Below are positions 31,788 through 40,337 of a stretch of 64,000 nt of DNA, piece by piece. The translations under genes and the position numbers were made by a program. Each line of letters opens with the position of its first letter. The first letter of the stretch is position 1. Where the stretch lies: assembly GCA_036272595.1 (NCBI GenBank), contig DATAYM010000091.1, positions 1 to 64,000 of the forward strand, written 5' to 3'. The notes under the pieces are model-generated. The model searched no databases. It was not told the origin of the DNA and saw only the letters and a program-made list of their open reading frames with translations. This DNA comes from Poindextera sp036272595 (GTDB taxonomy: Bacteria; Pseudomonadota; Alphaproteobacteria; Caulobacterales; Caulobacteraceae).

Positions 31788-33614
31788 TCACGCGGCCCTG
31801 CGGATCGGCGACTCGCCGAGGAAGGCGGCTGCGATACGGAGCGCCCAGCGGCGCGACCAGCCCTTGCCCATGGAAAGACCACGCCGCGTGGAGTCGTCGC
31901 CGGTATCGGACAGCCAATGGGAGAGCGGCACGCTGAAGCCGGTCTTGCGCCGCTCGATCAATGTCTGCGGCAGCGGCGGCTGGGAGGATACGCCGAGCAG
32001 CTGCTTGCCGGCGCCGCCGGCGAAAGCCGGCCCATGCGGCGCGAGGGCGGTCAGCAGCGCCGCATCGACAAGCGGGGTTCGCAGTTCGATGGAGTGCGCC
32101 ATGCTGGCCCAGTCGGCGTCGCGCAGCAGCTGATTGCGAAGATAGTGGCTGGACTCCAGCACGCCGACCGCCTGCGCCGGTTCCAGCCGGCGCGGGGCGA
32201 GGCGTTCGCGGACGACGGGTTCGAGCTCTTCAAGCCCGTCCCTGGCCGCCGCCGCGCCCATGAGTTCGGCGAGGTCGTCGGGCAGGTAGAGACCGCGCTG
32301 AAGCAGGTAGGCGTCGACCAGATTATCCGACAGGGCGCCCATCGCCCGCAGCTTCGGCTGACGCGTCATTCCTGACAGGGCGCCGAGGATGGGTCCGATG
32401 CAGGGCCGCAGGGGACCGAGCGCGCTCAGGGCGCGGCCGGCGCGGGCGAGGGACGGAACGCGCTGAAACGTCGAATAGCCACGGAAAAGCTCATCGCCGC
32501 CGACGCCGGAGAGCGCCACCTTGTAGCCGCTCTCGGCCGCCGCCTTGGCCGCGAACCAGGTGTTGACCCCGTCGATGGAGGGCTGGTCCATCGCCTCCAG
32601 CAGGGCCGGTAGATCGGCGCGGAATTCCGCGATGCCGATCTCGCGGACGGTGTGGCCAAGGCGATGGCGGCACGCGGTCGCGCGCGCCATGGGGGTCTCG
32701 TCGTCCGCGCCGCCGCGGAACTCCGGAAATGCGATGGTGATCCCCTGCAGCCGATGGCCCTGCTCGGCGGCATGGGCGGCGATGGCGGCGGAATCCACGC
32801 CGCCGGAGAGAAAGGCGCTGATCGGCACGTCGCCCACCATGTGCGCCCGGATCGAGTCGCTGACCGCGCGCCGGACGAGGGATGCGACCGGCTCGTGCGC
32901 CGCCTCGGCTTGGGGCTCCGACCAGGCGTCGGCGATGTCGGCGAAGAGACCCCTTGTCTCGGCGCCATCCGCGGCGATGCGGATCCAACCGCCGGCCGGC
33001 GCCTCGGTGATCTCGCGATAGAGGGTGAAGGGCTCCGGAACGCTGCCCCAGAGATAGAAGCCGGCCAGGCCCGCCGGGGCCAGGGTCGCCGCAACGGCGC
33101 CGGAAGCCAGCAGCGCCTTGACCTGGGAGGCGAACAGCACCGCCCCGCCCACCCGGGCGACATAGAGCGGCTTGATGCCGTAGGGGTCTCTGGCGAGAAG
33201 CAGATCTCGTCGCTGGCGATCCCAGATCGCCAGGGCGAACATGCCGCGCAGACGGCGCAGGGCGCCGATGCCTTCGCGCTCGACGAGGGCGAGGATCACC
33301 TCCGTGTCGCTGCCGGTGGCGAAGACCACGCCGGCCTGTTCCAATTCCTCGCGCAGGCTGCGGAAGTTGTAGATCTCACCGTTGAAGACGATCACCGATC
33401 GGCCGCTGGAGGAGATCATCGGTTGGTCGGAGCGGCGATCGAGGTCGATGATGGACAGGCGCCGATGTCCCAGGAAGACGCCCGCCCGACCATCGCTCCA
33501 GAAGCCCTCGGCGTCGGGTCCGCGGGCGGCCATGCGCTGGGTCATGCGCCGCACCGCCGCGGCCCCGTCCAGGCCCCGGTCCTCCGTCATCATCAGGCCG
33601 GCGACGCCGCACAT
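31788..33614 (-). CDS. asnB: AsnB-type glutamine-dependent amidotransferase of the polysaccharide locus
   Basis: A 608-residue asparagine synthase family protein. Cys2 (MCGVAGLMM) is the glutaminase nucleophile; RGPDAEGFW, VFNGEIYNFRSLREELE and TGSDTEVILALVE complete the amidotransferase half (1 to about 200). The synthetase half has the PP-loop FLSGGVDSAAIA (270-275 is SGGVDS) and ALSGVGGDELFRGYSTFQR. In glycan loci such proteins often amidate uronic acids rather than aspartate, as proposed for WbpS-like enzymes; with the sugar dehydrogenase here that is a reasonable role. Two nt from genes on both sides. Confidence 0.9.
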   Translation of the reverse strand: MCGVAGLMMTEDRGLDGAAAVRRMTQRMAARGPDAEGFWSDGRAGVFLGHRRLSIIDLDRRSDQPMISSSGRSVIVFNGEIYNFRSLREELEQAGVVFATGSDTEVILALVEREGIGALRRLRGMFALAIWDRQRRDLLLARDPYGIKPLYVARVGGAVLFASQVKALLASGAVAATLAPAGLAGFYLWGSVPEPFTLYREITEAPAGGWIRIAADGAETRGLFADIADAWSEPQAEAAHEPVASLVRRAVSDSIRAHMVGDVPISAFLSGGVDSAAIAAHAAEQGHRLQGITIAFPEFRGGADDETPMARATACRHRLGHTVREIGIAEFRADLPALLEAMDQPSIDGVNTWFAAKAAAESGYKVALSGVGGDELFRGYSTFQRVPSLARAGRALSALGPLRPCIGPILGALSGMTRQPKLRAMGALSDNLVDAYLLQRGLYLPDDLAELMGAAAARDGLEELEPVVRERLAPRRLEPAQAVGVLESSHYLRNQLLRDADWASMAHSIELRTPLVDAALLTALAPHGPAFAGGAGKQLLGVSSQPPLPQTLIERRKTGFSVPLSHWLSDTGDDSTRRGLSMGKGWSRRWALRIAAAFLGESPIRRAA

Positions 33615-33616
33615 GC

Positions 33617-34894
33617 TCAGCCTCCGATCCGCGCGGGAACGCCGGCGAGCAGCGTCTCGTAGACATCCAGGAAGGTCCTGGCGGCGACCGGTTCTGCGTA
33701 CCGGGCCTCGACCGTGCGCCTGGCCGCCGCGCCCATGCCGCTGGCGAGTTCCGGCGAGTCGATCAGCCTCACCAGGCGATCCGAGAAGGCGGCGGGATCG
33801 GCCAGGTCGACGAGGAACCCGTTCTGCCCATCGTGGATGATCCCATCGGGTCCGCCGCACCGCGTCGAAACGACCGGCACGCCGGAGGCCATGGCCTCGA
33901 TCACCACCATGCCGAAGCCTTCTTCGTCGGAAGGCAAGGCCAGGCAAAGGGCGTTGCGGTAGAGGCGGGCCAGGGCGTCGGAATCCGGCCGGTGCACGAG
34001 CCGGACCCGTCCGCCCAGCCCGAGCACTTCGACGCGCCGGTGGAACTCGGGCCCCGCCTCGGTCGCGCCGGCCAGCACCAGATCCGGCGAGCCGCCGACG
34101 GCGGTGGTCGTGCGGGCGTAGGCGTCCAGCAACAGGCCGAGATTCTTCCGCGGATCGGAGAATCGTCCCACGGCCAGAATGTAGGGCCGCGTCGCGTCGC
34201 GCTCACCTGGCGACAGCGGCCGGAACAGTCCGGTGTTCACGCCCGGCGGACCATAGCGGATCAGGGCGTGGCCGTCCGCGACCCGTCTGACATGGTCCAG
34301 CATCCAGGGGTTCTCGACCAGGATGGCGTCGACCTTGGTCAGGGCGGTCTGGTCGGCGCGGCTGGCCATCGCGGTCATGACGCGCCGCCATGCGCCGAGC
34401 GGACCCTTGTCCTCGCGCTGCCGCTGCCGGCGCTCGACGGCGGTAAGGGTCGCCACCTGCAGCGCCACCGGCTTGCCCAGCCCGACCGCCGGCCACGCCC
34501 AGGCCGGCGCGCCCGCCACCACCTGCACCAGGTCGCACTCGGCGAGCAGCCGCCGCAGCAGCCCGTTGGAGCCATAACGGGAGAATTCGAATTCGCCGAA
34601 GCGCGCGCCGACATGGACATAGGCCTGGCCGTCGAGGACCCGCGGCTCGGCGCGCGCGCCGGTGCGCCAGGTCCTCGGCTGGCTCAGCGACAGATTGCAG
34701 GGGTCGCGCCAGGAGGTGGCCAGGGAGAACATCCGCACCTCGAAATCGGAATAGCGCTCGATCGATCGGCGCAGGAATTCGGCCACCGCGCGCAGTCCGC
34801 CGATATGGCCATAGTCGGGGGTGACCACGCCGATGGTCCGCCGCCGCGGCGCGCCTGCCGTCCTCGGCGCCGCTTGTCGCGCGGTCTCAGGCAT
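33617..34894 (-). CDS. family 4 glycosyltransferase
   Basis: A 425-residue GT4 enzyme. The acceptor domain includes GVVTPDYGHIGGLRAVAEFL and VVAGAPAWAWPAVGLGKPVA; the donor domain has YILAVGRFSDPRKNLGLLLD, LALPSDEEGFGMVVIEAMAS and GVPVVSTRCGGPDGIIHDGQ with the EGFGMVVIEA catalytic region. Sugar specificity unknown. Its first 8 nt overlap the acyltransferase 3' end, and its stop lies 2 nt before asnB. Confidence 0.9.
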   Translation of the reverse strand: MPETARQAAPRTAGAPRRRTIGVVTPDYGHIGGLRAVAEFLRRSIERYSDFEVRMFSLATSWRDPCNLSLSQPRTWRTGARAEPRVLDGQAYVHVGARFGEFEFSRYGSNGLLRRLLAECDLVQVVAGAPAWAWPAVGLGKPVALQVATLTAVERRQRQREDKGPLGAWRRVMTAMASRADQTALTKVDAILVENPWMLDHVRRVADGHALIRYGPPGVNTGLFRPLSPGERDATRPYILAVGRFSDPRKNLGLLLDAYARTTTAVGGSPDLVLAGATEAGPEFHRRVEVLGLGGRVRLVHRPDSDALARLYRNALCLALPSDEEGFGMVVIEAMASGVPVVSTRCGGPDGIIHDGQNGFLVDLADPAAFSDRLVRLIDSPELASGMGAAARRTVEARYAEPVAARTFLDVYETLLAGVPARIGG

Positions 34895-36113
34895 TGGAGG
34901 CCGCCAGACCCGGCGCGCTCAAGCGCAACAGCCGGCGTTTCAGGGCATCGGTGCGTCGTTCGAAGACCACCGAGAACAGGCTCGCCACCATGAGGGCCGC
35001 CAGACAGATGCCGAGCCAGCAGGCCAGCCCCGCCGCGCCGAACGGCAGCCTGGCGAGCGGCGTCGCGCCGGCCCGCCACAGGCAGAACACCACAAACGTC
35101 AGCACCGGCATGTGCACCACGTAGAGCGAGTAGGAGATGTCGGCGAGACGCCGGTCCAGGGTCAGCCCGAGGCGGGCGTTCATCACCGGCGGCCAGGCGA
35201 GCAGCAGCGCCATCCCCAGACCCTCCGCCGGATCGACAATCCGCGGATCGGCGAACGGCGTGGCCAGGAAGGCGCCCAGGCCGATCAGGCCGCCGGCCAG
35301 GGCGACCATCCGGGGAGCCGCCACCCGGCTGGCGGCCGCGCCGGCGAGCCAGATGAGCCAGAAGACAGCCAGCCAGCGCTGTCCCAGGGCGGCCAGGCCG
35401 ATCGCCAGGGCCGCGCAGAGCAAAAGTTGCCAGTGCAGGGAGCCGGTGAGCTTGCGGGCTGCGACCAGGGCGGCGGGAAAGAGGAAATAGAAGAACCACT
35501 CGAGCCCCAGCGACCAGAGCGGTTTGTCCGAGCCCATCGGCCGGCCGATGATGCTTTCCAGCGAGAGCAGCGAAGCGATCACCTCGCGCCAGCCATAGGA
35601 GGAGAACACCGCCTCATGCAGCCGCGCCCAGGGCGCTGCGTAGATCGGGGCGGTGGGCGCGAGGACATGGGCGATGCCGTCGAGCCCGGCGGTCAGCAGC
35701 AGGGCGGGCACGATGACGATGTAGATGCGGGAGAAGCGCGAGATGGCGTAGTGGCGCCAGCGGAACGCATCGCCGGCGCGGATGACCCCGCCGCCGACCA
35801 GGTAGCCGCTGATCACGAAGAAGACGATCACCGCCCCGCCGCCGAGGTCGAGCAGATATTTCAGTCCGGTCAGGGCGATGGCGGACTGCCGTCCGTTCTC
35901 GTTGATGGCGAAGGACCAGGCGACCGCATGCCCGAACAGCACCACGAAGGCGCTGGTCCAGCGCAGCGTGTTCAGAAAGGGCTTCTCGGCCGTGACCGGC
36001 TGGTGACGCGCGGCGGGCGGGTTCCCGGTCGGCGGCGCGCATGCGGGCGGCGGCGGTGGCCGCGATGGTGAAGCGGCGAGGCGATCCGGGTGCGGGGCTG
36101 GCCTGACGTTCAC
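34887..36113 (-). CDS. acyltransferase 3 family membrane protein
   Basis: A 408-residue integral membrane O-acyltransferase with about ten hydrophobic segments. Early residues LNTLRWTSAFVVLFGHAVAW carry the conserved family His in a membrane helix start; FFVISGYLVGGGVIR, then SRFSRIYIVIVPALLL, and the C-terminal SYSLYVVHMPVL follow the family pattern. Such enzymes acetylate or succinylate polysaccharide units. Start is a GTG at 36113 that overlaps the polymerase stop by 4 nt (GTGA); no ATG gives a sensible N-terminus, and upstream in-frame sequence is shadow. The first 40 residues are Pro/Ala-rich. Confidence 0.88.
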   Translation of the reverse strand: MNVRPAPHPDRLAASPSRPPPPPACAPPTGNPPAARHQPVTAEKPFLNTLRWTSAFVVLFGHAVAWSFAINENGRQSAIALTGLKYLLDLGGGAVIVFFVISGYLVGGGVIRAGDAFRWRHYAISRFSRIYIVIVPALLLTAGLDGIAHVLAPTAPIYAAPWARLHEAVFSSYGWREVIASLLSLESIIGRPMGSDKPLWSLGLEWFFYFLFPAALVAARKLTGSLHWQLLLCAALAIGLAALGQRWLAVFWLIWLAGAAASRVAAPRMVALAGGLIGLGAFLATPFADPRIVDPAEGLGMALLLAWPPVMNARLGLTLDRRLADISYSLYVVHMPVLTFVVFCLWRAGATPLARLPFGAAGLACWLGICLAALMVASLFSVVFERRTDALKRRLLRLSAPGLAASNA

Positions 36114-37609
36114 GGGCGGATTCCCGTGTAGCCCATGTTCAGTTGGCGGCCGGCCGGTCTGCGCGATCCGAACGTCGTCCGTCCGGCGATGTCGAGGATG
36201 GTGATCAGCACCGCCAGGGTCAGGAACCCGCCGATGTAGGTGCCGCCGATCCAGGCTTCCACCAGCACCCCGAACAGCGCCGCCGGGATGGCCATGATCA
36301 GGATGCCGATGTCGCGCGACGCGCCGCTGGACAACAGGAGCCACTTGCGCGTGAGCCAGCCGAGCTCGAGCCCGACGATTATCGAAACCACCACCAGCGC
36401 GACCCAGCCGCCGTTCCAATAGGCTTCGGCGGTATAGGTGGGCGCGAGCGCGCTATGCGGATCGGAGGTGCCCTCCACCAGGCCGTACAACTCGCGACCG
36501 AACCGGGTGACGTCCGGCTTGTCCGCCCACAGCACGCGCGGCACGGCCGCGGCCCATGCGTTTCGAAGACTGTCCCCGGGACGTCCCTCGTTGAACTGAT
36601 CGATCATGAACGCCTGAAACGGGGCGGCCGAGAGGCGCGCCACGAACGACTGCTCCTCGGCCGCATCGGTTCGGCCGTGGACAAAGTCGTCCCAGCCTTC
36701 GGAAAGATACTGGACCGCATCGGCCCGGTTTGTGACGCCTTCGGTGATGATGGCGTGCCGGCGCGCGTCCGTGGTCAGCGGCGCCAGAACCGCGAAATAG
36801 CCGATGGCGCAGGCGGCCACGAGCAACATGGCCGCGAGCCGGCTCCTGCGATTGAGCCACAGGCCTATGGCGACCCCCACCAAGGGAAGGATCGTGTCGG
36901 TCTTGGCCTCGCGAAGCAGACCGATCGCGGCGGCCCCGATCGCCATGGCCGCGGCGATGGCGAGCTGGGCGGCCCCGCTTTTCCCGGCGCGCGCGAAGGT
37001 CACGGTGATCGCGATCAGCGGCAGAGGCGACACCGCGCGCAACGCCCCCGCCAACAGCAGGTTGGAAGGGGCTGGAAGCGTGAGCGCTTCGGCCGCCAGC
37101 ACGACGACCGAGATGACCATCAGCGGCAATTGAAACCGGCTTATCGCATCCAGCAACAGGCCGATCGCTTCGCCGGCGCCGCGGTTGGCCCGCTCCACCA
37201 TGCACAAGGGCCAGGCGGTCAACAGGACGATGAGCACGGAAACCGAATTGAGCAGGTTGATGTTGCGCAGTTGCTCGCCTTGCGACCAGACCGGGAAGAA
37301 GGCTCGGAAATCGCTGGTATCGACGACCGTGGCGAACGCCGTGCCGAAGCCGAACATGACGCCCGCGCCCAGGACGAAGAAGCCGATGAACGCCAGGCCG
37401 GCGCCGGTTCGGGCCAGGCGCACGAATGCGATCAGCGAACCGAGACAGAACAGGCTCGCGACGCCGGCTTCCCAGACGATGGAGTTCACCGACAGCGCCG
37501 CGTCCACCGCCGACAGCAGGGCGAACACGACGGCGTTGGCGACCGCGAAGCCATAGGCTCTGCGCCAAGTGTCTTGCTTGCCGGGCAGGATGTTCAAGGC
37601 GGCGGTCAT
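36110..37609 (-). CDS. Wzy-like polysaccharide polymerase candidate
   Basis: A 499-residue multi-spanning membrane protein (about 12 hydrophobic segments) with a large periplasmic loop around residues 280-400 (AVQYLSEGWDDFVHGRTDAA; WAAAVPRVLWADKPDVTRFG). No strong sequence motif is recognisable, which is normal for Wzy proteins. Topology, length and position directly beside the Wzx flippase and within a Wza/Wzc locus make polymerase the best assignment. It overlaps the flippase gene (ATGA) and the acyltransferase gene by 4 nt each. Confidence 0.7.
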   Translation of the reverse strand: MTAALNILPGKQDTWRRAYGFAVANAVVFALLSAVDAALSVNSIVWEAGVASLFCLGSLIAFVRLARTGAGLAFIGFFVLGAGVMFGFGTAFATVVDTSDFRAFFPVWSQGEQLRNINLLNSVSVLIVLLTAWPLCMVERANRGAGEAIGLLLDAISRFQLPLMVISVVVLAAEALTLPAPSNLLLAGALRAVSPLPLIAITVTFARAGKSGAAQLAIAAAMAIGAAAIGLLREAKTDTILPLVGVAIGLWLNRRSRLAAMLLVAACAIGYFAVLAPLTTDARRHAIITEGVTNRADAVQYLSEGWDDFVHGRTDAAEEQSFVARLSAAPFQAFMIDQFNEGRPGDSLRNAWAAAVPRVLWADKPDVTRFGRELYGLVEGTSDPHSALAPTYTAEAYWNGGWVALVVVSIIVGLELGWLTRKWLLLSSGASRDIGILIMAIPAALFGVLVEAWIGGTYIGGFLTLAVLITILDIAGRTTFGSRRPAGRQLNMGYTGIRP

Positions 37610-39093
37610 ACGTCGCCCCACGCGCGCGACGGCGCATCGTCGCGGCGCCTCGGCGGCGCGAACCGCGCGCCCATTGCTGGCCAGGCTCGGGCGATGGCCA
37701 GCCAGCGCGGCTCGGCGAACAGCGCCAGGGTCGCAACGCCGGCGAGGCAGAACAGACCGGCGCGAACCACCAGTCCGGGGCGCAGCCAGACCGCCGCCGC
37801 GGCGCAGCCGGCAAGCAGCGCCAGGCCAAGCGCCCAGCGCCACAGGATCGTCCGGCGCAGATCCGGGTAGCCGATCCTGCCCAGCATGACGACCGACGCA
37901 ATTCCCGCCCCGCCGATGACCAGGGTTCGCGCCAGCGCCGCGCCGGCGATGCCGAGAAACGGCGCCAGCCCCGCGGTCAGTCCGACCAGCAGGCCGACCC
38001 CGAGCAGGTTGACGTTTCGTTGGAAGCGGCCGTCGGTGGCGAACTGGACCGCCATGCCGGCGGGACCCGCTCCCGCCGCGCTGACGCCGAAGACGATGAT
38101 CATCAGCGCGGGGGCCGCGCCGGCGAAACGGGCTCCGAAGAATCCCGAGACGATCTGCGGGGCGAAGAGGACGATCAGCAGTCCGCCGCCGATCGAGGCG
38201 GCGAAGGTGAGACGGCTCAAGCCGCCCAGCAGAGATTCGATATAGGCCCGGTCGTCCTGCGCCCAGGCCTTGGCGAGATGCGGCGTCAAACCGCCCTGGA
38301 ACAGGTTCACCCCTTGCATGATCAGCCCGCTCAGGGTCGTGGCCGCGCCATAGCGGGCGATGTCGGCGGGCGGCTCGAAAACGCGCAGGACGCCGATCTC
38401 GCCGCGTGTCCAGAGCTGGCTGGCCGCCAGGCCGCCGATCCAGGTGTTCACCGCGTAGCGCCCGATGTCGCGGAAGCCCGAGAGCGGCCTGGCGGCGCCC
38501 GCCGCCGGTCCGGACCGCCCGACCCTGAGGCCCAGAAGCATCGCGCCAGCGCCCGTCAGGCTGGCCAGCACCCACACGAGCATCGCCCCGAGCGGATCGC
38601 CCGGATGAACCAGCAGGAAGGTCGCTCCGAGCCCGACGGCGACGAAGACCAGGTTGGAGAACAGAATGAGGTCGAACCGCAACAGCCCGTTGCCCAGCGC
38701 GTTGGTGAGCATCAACACCAGGGTCCCGAGCGTCCAGGCGATCGAAGCCGCGATCAGATAGCTGCCCCTGTGTCCGAAGAAGCCGAACACCACGGCGCTG
38801 GCGACGAGGGCGATGACGAATGTCGCCGCCCCGGCGGCGAACAGCTGCCGGACGCGGGCGCGCCGCGCCGTCGCCGGCGCGTCGGCGAGTTCCGGGCAGT
38901 AGCGCGCGAGCACGTTCGGCAGGCCGACGGTGGCGACAGCGGCGATGGTTTCGGCGCACCATTGGGCGAAGATCAGCACCCCGAACGCTTCGGGACCGAT
39001 GCGGCGCGCGATCAGCGTCGTCATCAGCAGCCGGCCCAGCGTCGTCGTCACGGTGGCCACGGCGTTCAGCGCGGTGTTCCGGATAAAGCTCAT
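37606..39093 (-). CDS. Wzx-type oligosaccharide flippase
   Basis: A 495-residue MOP-superfamily protein with about 14 hydrophobic segments. The N-terminus MSFIRNTALNAVATVTTTLG and ARRIGPEAFGVLIFAQWCAE are characteristic of the polysaccharide-synthesis branch; the interior repeats a similar helical bundle after GFRDIGRYAVNTWIGGLAAS. It moves lipid-linked repeat units across the inner membrane. The ATG at 39093 overlaps the upstream glycosyltransferase stop by 4 nt; in-frame upstream sequence is shadow of that gene. Confidence 0.9.
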   Translation of the reverse strand: MSFIRNTALNAVATVTTTLGRLLMTTLIARRIGPEAFGVLIFAQWCAETIAAVATVGLPNVLARYCPELADAPATARRARVRQLFAAGAATFVIALVASAVVFGFFGHRGSYLIAASIAWTLGTLVLMLTNALGNGLLRFDLILFSNLVFVAVGLGATFLLVHPGDPLGAMLVWVLASLTGAGAMLLGLRVGRSGPAAGAARPLSGFRDIGRYAVNTWIGGLAASQLWTRGEIGVLRVFEPPADIARYGAATTLSGLIMQGVNLFQGGLTPHLAKAWAQDDRAYIESLLGGLSRLTFAASIGGGLLIVLFAPQIVSGFFGARFAGAAPALMIIVFGVSAAGAGPAGMAVQFATDGRFQRNVNLLGVGLLVGLTAGLAPFLGIAGAALARTLVIGGAGIASVVMLGRIGYPDLRRTILWRWALGLALLAGCAAAAVWLRPGLVVRAGLFCLAGVATLALFAEPRWLAIARAWPAMGARFAPPRRRDDAPSRAWGDV

Positions 39094-40337
39094 CGGCCCG
39101 CCGCCGTCAGCGCCGCCGCCCGGCGGTCGTCCCGCCTCGCCGCCATCGGCGGCGCGACCGCCCCCTCGAGCGCGCGGTGAAAGCCATCCAGGCATTCCCG
39201 ATAGCTCCAGCTGGATATCTGCTCGGCGCTCGCACGGCCCTGCGCGGCGCGCAGCGCGGGGCTGGCGACCAACCGACCGAGCGCCTGGCTCCAGGCGTCG
39301 ATGTCCCCGGTCTGCGGCAGGAAGCCGTTGACGCCGTCGACGACCAGGTCGGCGGCGCAGCCCACCTGCCGCGACACCACCACCGGCAGGCCGGCGGCCA
39401 TGGCTTCGTTGACGGCGAGCCCCCAAGATTCCTCTCCGTCGGCGGGAAAGGCGAAGATGTCGGCGGCGGCGTAGAGGCCGGGCAGGGCGGCCTGGTTGAC
39501 GAACCCGGTGAACACCACCTTGTCCAGCCCGGCGCCGGCGCATCGGCCGCGGAGTTCCGCTTCCAGTTCGCCGGAACCGCAAAAGACCAGCGAGCAGCGG
39601 GCGTCCGTCTGTGCGCGCAGCCGCGCCATCGCCTCGATCAGGTCGGCGGGGCGTTTCTGCGGCGTGAGCTTGCCGACGAACAGCACGGCCGGCCGATCGG
39701 CGTCGATGCCATGGCGAGCCCGCGTCCGCGCCCGCTCGCCGGCGCCTTGCCGCCGGGCGGCGGCGAAGCGTTCGTTGTCGACCGCGAACGGCGCCAGCAC
39801 GATACGATCGGCGGGCATGCCCAGATCGCGGTAAAAGGCGGCGTTGCGCGAGCCGATCGCCAGGTAGCGATGGCAGGCGTGATAGAAGGCCCGGACGATC
39901 GGCCGGCGCAGCGCGGCCTTCAGGCCTCCGCGCTCCAGGTCCGCGTGGGAGTCGCCGCGCGCCAGCACGGTCAGGCCGGCCGCCCGGGCGGCGGCCAGGG
40001 CGATCCAGTTGGCGGCGAAGTTATGGCCGTGGATCAGCACCGCGTCATAGCGGCCGGACGTCAGTTCCGGCCAAAGTCCCGGTGCGATCAGCGAGAAGAA
40101 CCCCCGCGGCGTCCGCGCCTGGGCCGCCCCGATGAAGCGGCTTGCATAGCCGTCGAGCAGATCGATGTCCCAGGAGACGCTGAGCCCGAAACCGGGGTCG
40201 CGTCCGCCGCGCAGGCTCACGTCGCTCAGATAGAGGACCGTCGGCTCGATCAGGGGCGATTGGTCGAGCACCCTGTAGAACGGCGCGAAATATTGGATGG
40301 GGTGCGTATTCAGCACGGCGAGGCGGATCGTTTTCAT
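39090..40337 (-). CDS. family 4 glycosyltransferase
   Basis: A 415-residue GT4 enzyme. N-terminal AVLNTHPIQYFAPFYRVLDQ is the signature of a recognised GT4 subgroup in capsule and exopolysaccharide clusters. The donor domain has AVLFVGKLTPQKRPADLIEA, VFTGFVNQAALPGLYAAADI and FAFPADGEESWGLAVNEAMA with the conserved EESWGLAVNEA catalytic segment. Sugar unknown. Overlaps neighbours on both sides by 4 nt. Confidence 0.9.
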   Translation of the reverse strand: MKTIRLAVLNTHPIQYFAPFYRVLDQSPLIEPTVLYLSDVSLRGGRDPGFGLSVSWDIDLLDGYASRFIGAAQARTPRGFFSLIAPGLWPELTSGRYDAVLIHGHNFAANWIALAAARAAGLTVLARGDSHADLERGGLKAALRRPIVRAFYHACHRYLAIGSRNAAFYRDLGMPADRIVLAPFAVDNERFAAARRQGAGERARTRARHGIDADRPAVLFVGKLTPQKRPADLIEAMARLRAQTDARCSLVFCGSGELEAELRGRCAGAGLDKVVFTGFVNQAALPGLYAAADIFAFPADGEESWGLAVNEAMAAGLPVVVSRQVGCAADLVVDGVNGFLPQTGDIDAWSQALGRLVASPALRAAQGRASAEQISSWSYRECLDGFHRALEGAVAPPMAARRDDRRAAALTAAGR

